This document shows, piece by piece, positions 59,199-64,000 of a stretch of 64,000 nt of DNA. The notes below the pieces were generated by a model. It was not told the DNA's origin. It did no database searches and saw only the letters and a program-made list of their open reading frames with translations. A program made the translations under genes and the position numbers. The stretch comes from Mycolicibacterium bacteremicum (GTDB lineage: Bacteria > Actinomycetota > Actinomycetes > Mycobacteriales > Mycobacteriaceae): positions 1 through 64,000 of the forward strand of contig NZ_MVHJ01000002.1 in the NCBI RefSeq assembly GCF_002086115.1, given 5' to 3'. Within the stretch, counting starts at the first letter, position 1. The number at the start of each line of letters is the position of its first letter.

Positions 59199-60101
59199 TC
59201 AGAAGTAGCGGGGGAATCCGCTCCAGTCGGGGTCGCGCTTCTCCAGGAACGCATCGCGCCCCTCGACGGCCTCATCGGTCATGTACGCCAAACGGGTTGC
59301 CTCACCGGCGAACACCTGCTGGCCGACCAGCCCGTCGTCGATCAGGTTGAACCCGAACTTGAGCATCCGGATCGCCTGCGGGGACTTGCCGTTGATCTCG
59401 GCCGCCCACTGCAGCCCGACGGTCTCCAACTCGTCGTGGTCGACGACCTCGTTGACCGCGCCCATCTGATACATCGTCTCGGCGTCGTACGCGCGGCCGA
59501 GGAAGAAGATCTCGCGGGCGAACTTCTGGCCGGTCTGGCGGGCCAGATAGGCGCTGCCGAACCCCCCGTCGAAGCTGCCCACATCGGCATCGGTCTGCTT
59601 GAACCGGGCGTGCTCGCGGCTGGCCAGCGTCAGATCACAGGTGACGTGCAGGCTGTGTCCACCGCCGGCAGCCCACCCGTTGACCAGACAGATGACCACC
59701 TTGGGCATGAATCGGATGAGGCGTTGCACCTCCAGGATGTGCAGTCTCCCGGCCCGTGCGGCATCAACAGTGTCACCGGTCTCTCCGCTTGCGTACTGGT
59801 AGCCGCTGCGGCCCCGGATCCGCTGGTCGCCGCCGGAACAGAACGCCCAGCCACCGTCCTTGGGCGACGGCCCGTTCCCGGTCAGCAGGATCACCCCGAC
59901 ATCGGGGGACATCCGGGCGTGGTCGAGCACCCGGTACAGCTCGTCGACGGTGTGCGGCCGGAACGCGTTTCGCACCTCGGGCCGGTCGAACGCGACGCGG
60001 ACCGTCGGCTGCGGCACACCGTCGACGACGTGCCGGTGATAGGTGATATCGGTCAGCTCGAAGCCGGCGACCGGCTGCCACAACGCAGGGTCGAAAGTCA
60101 T
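59199..60101 (-). CDS. menB: 1,4-dihydroxy-2-naphthoyl-CoA synthase
   Basis: MenB closes the ring of o-succinylbenzoyl-CoA in menaquinone synthesis. The 300-residue crotonase-fold enzyme has VRVAFDRPEVRNAFRPHTVD, FCSGGDQRIRGRSGYQYA, the oxyanion-hole block VICLVNGWAAGGGHSLHV and C-terminal DAFLEKRDPDWSGFPRYF. ATG 60101 is supported by a TACAGT hexamer six bases upstream; longer in-frame starts read non-coding sequence. With menA and menE in this window, three pathway steps are present. Confidence 0.96.
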   Translation of the reverse strand: MTFDPALWQPVAGFELTDITYHRHVVDGVPQPTVRVAFDRPEVRNAFRPHTVDELYRVLDHARMSPDVGVILLTGNGPSPKDGGWAFCSGGDQRIRGRSGYQYASGETGDTVDAARAGRLHILEVQRLIRFMPKVVICLVNGWAAGGGHSLHVTCDLTLASREHARFKQTDADVGSFDGGFGSAYLARQTGQKFAREIFFLGRAYDAETMYQMGAVNEVVDHDELETVGLQWAAEINGKSPQAIRMLKFGFNLIDDGLVGQQVFAGEATRLAYMTDEAVEGRDAFLEKRDPDWSGFPRYF

Positions 60102-60107
60102 TCCCCG

Positions 60108-60113
60108 ACTGTA
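60108..60113 (-). promoter_or_regulatory. Candidate -10 (TACAGT) of menB
   Basis: TACAGT, six bases, then the ATG at 60101; leaderless arrangement. Confidence 0.5.
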
Positions 60114-60119
60114 TTCAGC

Positions 60120-60150
60120 TTGTTTCGCCCCGCACAGTGCGGGGTACAAA
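60120..60150 (+). promoter_or_regulatory. Promoter-like element with a palindrome filling a 19-base spacer
   Basis: TTGTTT (60120-60125), a 19-base spacer containing the perfect palindrome CCCCGCAC-A-GTGCGGGG (60128-60144), and TACAAA (60145-60150). It could drive the lipoprotein gene at 60193 and be bound by a MerR-like or other dimeric regulator. Confidence 0.45.
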
Positions 60151-60192
60151 GCGCGCGACGATGCGTAAGGGACGCATGACGAGGAGGACACG

Positions 60193-60468
60193 ATGAGGCG
60201 TACAGCAGCGGCGCTACTGGCGGCTGGTGCGGCGAGTGCCGTGTTGGTCGGCTGTTCACCGTCGGTCACCGGTGGCGACACCCCGTGCAAGGACTTCACC
60301 GGTGCCGACGAGCAGACACAGAACGAAGCCATCACCAAGATGCTCAAGGACGAGAAGGGGACCGATCCCCAGCAGGTGGAGATCTCCGGAACACGTCTGG
60401 CCGTCCAGACCTGGTGCCAGACGCTGGGCACACCGGATTCCAAGATCAAGGAAGCTCCGCACCTCTGA
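60193..60468 (+). CDS. Small lipoprotein, HdeA-like layout
   Basis: The 91-residue protein has a signal peptide with lipobox VLVGC (lipid on Cys21). The mature domain of about 70 residues contains two Cys (DTPCKDFTGADEQ, VQTWCQTLG) spaced as in HdeA-like acid-stress chaperones. The similarity is in layout only and is weak. GAGGAGG precedes the ATG. Confidence 0.78.
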   Translation: MRRTAAALLAAGAASAVLVGCSPSVTGGDTPCKDFTGADEQTQNEAITKMLKDEKGTDPQQVEISGTRLAVQTWCQTLGTPDSKIKEAPHL

Positions 60469-60492
60469 CGGGCGCAGCGACCGGGAACGCGA

Positions 60493-60942
60493 TCAGGCCG
60501 GGTCGAAGCGGAACACCGGGATGCGCCCGGCGAGCGCTTCGAACTCGTCGGGCGTGCCCTCGGTGACCAGTCCGGCGTTGCGGATGAAGCTGACCCCGGT
60601 GGGTACCAGGGTCGGGAACTGGCGCAGCAGCGGACGAGCCTGCTCGGCAGGCATTTCGACCACCCGCACCGAGTGGGAACGGCGGCCCTGTTTCAGGGTC
60701 GCCGTTCCTGCTGCCCGGAGGTTGGCCACCCAGTCCGCGCCGGGCAGCCCGCCCACCACATAGCGGGCCCCGTCGACGACGAACGGCGTCACCGGGGTGG
60801 ACCGCGGTTTACCGGATCTGCGGCCGACCACCGTCAGCACCGCCGGGCCCTTCTCGCCGCCGAGGCCGAGCGCGGACAGCCCGATGAAGACCTTGTTGAC
60901 GTATTTGAGCCACCAGGGCGGCCGCACCCGCTGTTCAGCCAT
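60493..60942 (-). CDS. Nitroreductase family deazaflavin-dependent oxidoreductase (Ddn-like), second copy
   Basis: The 149-residue protein has LTVVGRRSGKPRSTPVTPFV near residue 36 and LPGADWVANLRAAGTATLK, parallel to the protein at 3630. F420 is the expected cofactor. A TAGGCT hexamer ends seven bases before the ATG. The substrate is unknown. It follows the HAD gene by ten bases. Confidence 0.85.
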   Translation of the reverse strand: MAEQRVRPPWWLKYVNKVFIGLSALGLGGEKGPAVLTVVGRRSGKPRSTPVTPFVVDGARYVVGGLPGADWVANLRAAGTATLKQGRRSHSVRVVEMPAEQARPLLRQFPTLVPTGVSFIRNAGLVTEGTPDEFEALAGRIPVFRFDPA

Positions 60943-60952
60943 ACCGTCGAGC

Positions 60953-61627
60953 CTAGACCGCCAGTCCGTGGGTTCGCAGCGCCGAGATCAGCCCGTCCGG
61001 ACGTTGCGCGGTCGGCAGCGGATCGACAAGTGCGAATGCACATCCCAGCGCCCGCGCGCCGCCGTCGGCTTCCTCGCTGTCACCGACCATCAGGGCGTCC
61101 GCCGCGTCGACGCCGAGACGGTCGAGCGCGGTACGGAAGATTGCCGGGTCGGGTTTGACGGCGCCCACCTCGAACGACAGCACGTACTCGTCGACGCCGG
61201 TGCCGGCCGCCGCCAGGGCGGGCCGCAGATCGAAGGCGATGTTGGACACCACCGCTGTCTTGATCCCGTTGGCGCGCAACCCGTTCAACGCGGCGGCGGT
61301 ATCCGGGTAGGGCGTCCAGGACGCTGGATCGACCAGCTTCGGATACAGCGCCGCTGCATCTGCACCGGTCAGCCCGGACTCACGTAGTACGTGCAGATAT
61401 GCCTCGCGGTGCAGATGCGGTTCGAGGTCGCGATTGGCCCAATTGTGTTGCTGCTCGGCGTTCATGGGCACCGAGCTGCCGGTGGGCGCGGTGACGCGGC
61501 GCATCAACTCGGCCTTCACGTGCCCCTGCACCGCCTGTTCGTCGACGGTGATGCCGTCGAACCAGCTGTCGTGGCCCTCCAGGCGGAACAGGGTGCCGGA
61601 GAAGTCGAAGAGCACTGCGCGTGTCAC
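60953..61627 (-). CDS. HAD superfamily hydrolase with altered motif I
   Basis: The 224-residue protein has HAD motifs: motif I VLFDFSGTLF, motif II AVVSNIAFDLRP and motifs III/IV AVKPDPAIFRTALDRLG...MVGDSEEADGGAR. The second Asp of DxDGT, the usual general acid/base, is Ser here (DFSGT), so ordinary phosphatase chemistry is doubtful. The cap region lies between residues 20 and 110. The GTG at 61627 has AGGA nine bases upstream. Confidence 0.85.
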   Translation of the reverse strand: MTRAVLFDFSGTLFRLEGHDSWFDGITVDEQAVQGHVKAELMRRVTAPTGSSVPMNAEQQHNWANRDLEPHLHREAYLHVLRESGLTGADAAALYPKLVDPASWTPYPDTAAALNGLRANGIKTAVVSNIAFDLRPALAAAGTGVDEYVLSFEVGAVKPDPAIFRTALDRLGVDAADALMVGDSEEADGGARALGCAFALVDPLPTAQRPDGLISALRTHGLAV

Positions 61628-61642
61628 GGGCGGAGTCCTTTC

Positions 61643-62881
61643 TCAGAAGTGGTCGGGGATGGCGGGCGCGACGGGCCAGCCGAAGGCGACGGCGGCGCGG
61701 TGCGCCGCACCCGGGGTCAACTCGGCGACCAGACCTGCGGCGGCAAGCTGGGCGATGCTGGTCCCGCCCAGGTAGCCGGCCCCGAGGTCTCGCACCGAGA
61801 TGGCGATATCCGCTGTCCCGTCGGTCTTTTCGCACTGCGCGCCATCGGTGTCACCGCGCAACCGGTACCGTCCGGTATTCCACGGACAGAACTCGTCATG
61901 CACATCGAGCACCATGTCGATCGGTGTGGCATACCGGCGCAGCGCCAGCGCCCGCGCCACGTCGACGAGCCGCACGAAGATGCCGTCGTTGACCTCGCAC
62001 TGCAGCGCACGGGAGTCGGCCACCAGCAGACGCAGCGGCTCGTCGACAGCGGCACCGTTGAACTTGATGCGCCGCACCAGGTCGATCTCCAGCAAAAAGC
62101 GCCAGATCCGGGCGTAGGCACGGGGATTGGTGGCACGCACCTCCTCGATGTGCAGTTCGCCGTTGGGACCGGTGGCGTTCCACTCCGATTTCGGCCGGTA
62201 GATCGCGATGGCGCTCGGCGTGCCGTCCGGTTCGCGGTGCAGGGCGAACCGGATGCTGCCGCTGTCCTTGCGCCGTTCGTCGTTGTCGAAGATCTGGTAG
62301 TCCCACCAGGTGCGCGGACGGTCCATCCGGCCGGGCAGACCGGTCACCGCCCGCTCGTGGATGGCCGGCCCCTCGGCCAGCACCGTCGCGGCGTCGGTCT
62401 CGGTGACGGTGCCCGCGCCGAGGTCGACGTCGGAACGGAAATCGAGATCGCGCACCTGACCGAAGAGCACCGCGTTCTGGCTGGCCATGCCGTAGCCGAA
62501 CCGACCGTAGATCGCGGTCTCCGAGGCGAACAGCATGGCCAGCGCCTCGGTGCCGCGGTCGCGGATGGTGTCGAGTTGATGACGCATCATCTGCGTCAGC
62601 AGTCCGCGGCGGCGATATCCGGGCGAGACGGTCACGGCCGTGACGGCGGGGACATCGGCCGCGACGCCGCCGGGCAGCATCACCTGCTTGCGGTAATCAC
62701 CGGCCGTGGACACCCAGCGGGTTCCGTCATGAAAGCCGAACATCCGGTCAAGATCGGTGAACCGGCGGGACAACCGGATGTTGTCGGTCTGCGGATCCTC
62801 CAGGAACACCGAGTAGAGCGCCGAGTTGAAGGCCTCGAAGTCGGAATCGTCGCGTACGGCACGCAGGGTCAGCTCAGCCAC
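61643..62881 (-). CDS. Eis-like GNAT N-acetyltransferase
   Basis: The 412-residue protein has the Eis layout: an N-terminal GNAT domain with the acetyl-CoA motif VTVSPGYRRRGLLTQMMRHQ near residue 83 and LFASETAIYGRFGYGMAS, a second GNAT-like domain, and a C-terminal SCP-like domain ending in Phe, whose carboxylate is catalytic in Eis. Eis of M. tuberculosis acetylates aminoglycosides and proteins at lysine. It starts at GTG 62881. It runs with the HAD and F420-type genes, but with 15-base or smaller gaps only. Confidence 0.9.
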   Translation of the reverse strand: MAELTLRAVRDDSDFEAFNSALYSVFLEDPQTDNIRLSRRFTDLDRMFGFHDGTRWVSTAGDYRKQVMLPGGVAADVPAVTAVTVSPGYRRRGLLTQMMRHQLDTIRDRGTEALAMLFASETAIYGRFGYGMASQNAVLFGQVRDLDFRSDVDLGAGTVTETDAATVLAEGPAIHERAVTGLPGRMDRPRTWWDYQIFDNDERRKDSGSIRFALHREPDGTPSAIAIYRPKSEWNATGPNGELHIEEVRATNPRAYARIWRFLLEIDLVRRIKFNGAAVDEPLRLLVADSRALQCEVNDGIFVRLVDVARALALRRYATPIDMVLDVHDEFCPWNTGRYRLRGDTDGAQCEKTDGTADIAISVRDLGAGYLGGTSIAQLAAAGLVAELTPGAAHRAAVAFGWPVAPAIPDHF

Positions 62882-62947
62882 ATACCCATGTCTACCGTGC
62901 CGGCCCGGTGTGGCGCGCCTGATTTTCCCGCCAACGCCGGCACCTGC

Positions 62948-63565
62948 CTATATCGGGACGACGACCTCGTTGCGACGCAGGAAGGGCAGGGTCCAGGGCG
63001 GATCGTAGAACCACGCCACCGCCTCGCCGGCCGGTTCGATTCCGTGCGCGTCGAGTGTTTCCAGGAGATCGCCGGTGCGCCGCGCGACGGCGGCCGGCCC
63101 GCGGTCCCCGGTGAAGCGGAGCACGGCCACCGTCTCGGCCGGGACGCTCACCAGGCGGACATCGTCGTCGTCCGGTTCGGGCAGGGTCTGCAGCGTCCAC
63201 TGCGACGGCATGAAGAAGCGGATGGTCCAGCCGTCTTCACCGCTGCCGGACTGCGACACCGGGGCGGTCATCGCAATCTTCTGCGCGCCGGACTGCTGGC
63301 TCACCGGTGCGGTCATCGCAATCTCGGTCCGGCTCCGGTTCCCGCCGAAGATGTAACCGGCCAGGGTGCGGAAGCCGGCGTTGAGGGCGTCGTCGCGTTC
63401 TCCGACGACGGTGGTCTCCGCGGCGATGCGCCGGCCGTACCGCCGGATCTCCACGCCGCCGGTCAGCGCGCGGCTGATGTGGCGCGGTTCTTCGACAGTG
63501 CGGATGCCGGCGACGGACAATACCGATTCGCCGATCTGACCGGCGAGTTTCGCAAGACGAGTCAT
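62948..63565 (-). CDS. SOUL family heme-binding-like protein
   Basis: The 205-residue SOUL-domain protein has VEIRRYGRRIAAETTV, AGYIFGGNRSRTEIAMTAPV and a C-terminal AVAWFYDPPWTLPFLRRNEV. The segment IAMTAPVSQ occurs twice, 16 residues apart, an internal duplication. I chose ATG 63565 because GGAGGG lies nine bases upstream; GTG 63571 is too close to it. SOUL proteins bind heme or related ligands; the role here is unknown. Confidence 0.87.
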   Translation of the reverse strand: MTRLAKLAGQIGESVLSVAGIRTVEEPRHISRALTGGVEIRRYGRRIAAETTVVGERDDALNAGFRTLAGYIFGGNRSRTEIAMTAPVSQQSGAQKIAMTAPVSQSGSGEDGWTIRFFMPSQWTLQTLPEPDDDDVRLVSVPAETVAVLRFTGDRGPAAVARRTGDLLETLDAHGIEPAGEAVAWFYDPPWTLPFLRRNEVVVPI

Positions 63566-63628
63566 GGCCACGCTCCCTCCGATGAAGGTATTCGGGGCCG
63601 ATCGCGCGCCGGATGGGTGGCGCCGGGG

Positions 63629-63856
63629 TCAGCTTTCGCCGAGATCGTCGGCCTCGGCGCGGAAGAAGAACATGCTGACCACGAAGCTGGTCAGGGAGAG
63701 CAGGCCGACACCGAATGTCAGCCCGATGCGTTCCAGGCCGAACGCGCCGATGGTGAGCGCGAATCCGATGATCCCGATCATCGACAGGAACAGTGCTCCG
63801 GTGCTGAGGAACTCGGAGGAGGCGGTGCGGGAGGCGACTGCGGTGCGGTCGTCCAT
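63629..63856 (-). CDS. Small two-helix membrane protein
   Basis: The 75-residue protein has hydrophobic helices near residues 18-38 and 46-65 (LFLSMIGIIGFALTIGAFGL; FGVGLLSLTSFVVSMFFF) and a short acidic tail. I do not recognise a family. It precedes the SOUL gene by 63 bases on the same strand. Confidence 0.68.
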   Translation of the reverse strand: MDDRTAVASRTASSEFLSTGALFLSMIGIIGFALTIGAFGLERIGLTFGVGLLSLTSFVVSMFFFRAEADDLGES

Positions 63857-63929
63857 CGTCGGGGTCCTATCTCGGGATACCTGCGTTGTCGACGCTTCTG
63901 TACCCCGGATGTCGCGCCTCTAACCCCTC

Positions 63930-63996
63930 CCGGCGAGCGTGCGTGTCTGCGGGTCGACACGCCGCGGTGCCACCGAGAAGACGCACGCTCGTGACG
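63930..63996. repeat. Intergenic nested-hairpin repeat, copy 3
   Basis: Begins CCCGGCGAGCGTGCGTGTCT and ends CGCACGCTCGTGAC, with inner GACACGCC. It lies upstream of the small membrane protein gene at the right edge of the window. Confidence 0.65.
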
Positions 63997-64000
63997 GCCC

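Noticed and set aside
61391..63994. 867-codon open frame on the plus strand
   Set aside because: It lies opposite HAD, Eis and SOUL genes that have clear family motifs; it has no recognisable domain and is a high-GC antisense shadow.

Overview
This is high-GC actinobacterial DNA and almost certainly a mycobacterium. Mycobacterial families are present (13E12/DUF222, MmpS/MmpL, Eis, cutinase, DUF3349, DUF732, EspC-like ESX substrates). From 12.5 kb on, gene order follows the M. tuberculosis Rv0524-Rv0548c block: hemL, phosphatase, cytochrome c biogenesis, menA, mtnP, epimerase, glycosyltransferase, menE, pitA, menB. Accessory genes interrupt that order, and a large hybrid NRPS-PKS gene is present, so a fast-growing species (Mycolicibacterium type) is more likely than M. 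tuberculosis itself. That assignment is inference from gene content.

Layout. 1-4 kb: a truncated DUF222/HNH gene, an MpaB-type oxygenase with an overlapping TetR regulator, and small flavin/F420-type proteins. 3.6-12.3 kb (minus strand): a three-gene operon of methyltransferase, 2,479-residue NRPS-PKS-aminotransferase megasynthase and deazaflavin-type oxidoreductase. 12.5-19.9 kb: hemL, then a tightly overlapping cytochrome c maturation operon. 20-23.7 kb: an S9 peptidase, a MerR regulator and a DUF3159 membrane protein; two near-identical MerR-type promoters sit directly in front of the peptidase and the membrane gene. 23.7-30.2 kb: menA, the mtnP-epimerase pair, and a run of glycosyltransferase, DUF2064, methyltransferase and molybdopterin-type membrane oxidoreductase. 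30-37.5 kb: GT-like membrane protein, nitronate monooxygenase, adenylate cyclase, cutinase, PhoU, AzlCD, acetyltransferase and PPOX protein. 37.5-41 kb: menE and pitA in back-to-back units with two DUF3349 paralogues and a PHO-box-like repeat between them. 40.9-47 kb: a TetR-controlled MmpS/MmpL operon with two small exported proteins, then a VOC-TetR pair. 47-53.3 kb: a PucR regulator divergent from a five-gene permease/SDR/SDR/ureohydrolase/deacetylase operon. 53.4-56.2 kb: a four-gene ESX effector cassette bounded by a 29-bp direct repeat copied from the 3' end of the FUSC gene. 56.2-64 kb: FUSC, SDR, menB, lipoprotein, F420-type protein, HAD hydrolase, Eis, SOUL and a small membrane protein.

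How genes work together. menA, menE and menB are three steps of menaquinone synthesis. The CcdA/ResA/ResB/CcsA set makes cytochrome c and follows the heme gene hemL. pitA and phoU concern phosphate. The megasynthase is predicted to make a beta-amino-acyl product. The ESX cassette is predicted to encode a secreted effector pair plus a membrane immunity protein.

Many genes lack a Shine-Dalgarno sequence and instead have a -10-like hexamer six or seven bases before the start codon, as expected for leaderless mRNAs; this was used to choose several starts. No gene-free stretch exceeds about 230 bases. No tRNA, rRNA, CRISPR array, transposase or integrase was seen.
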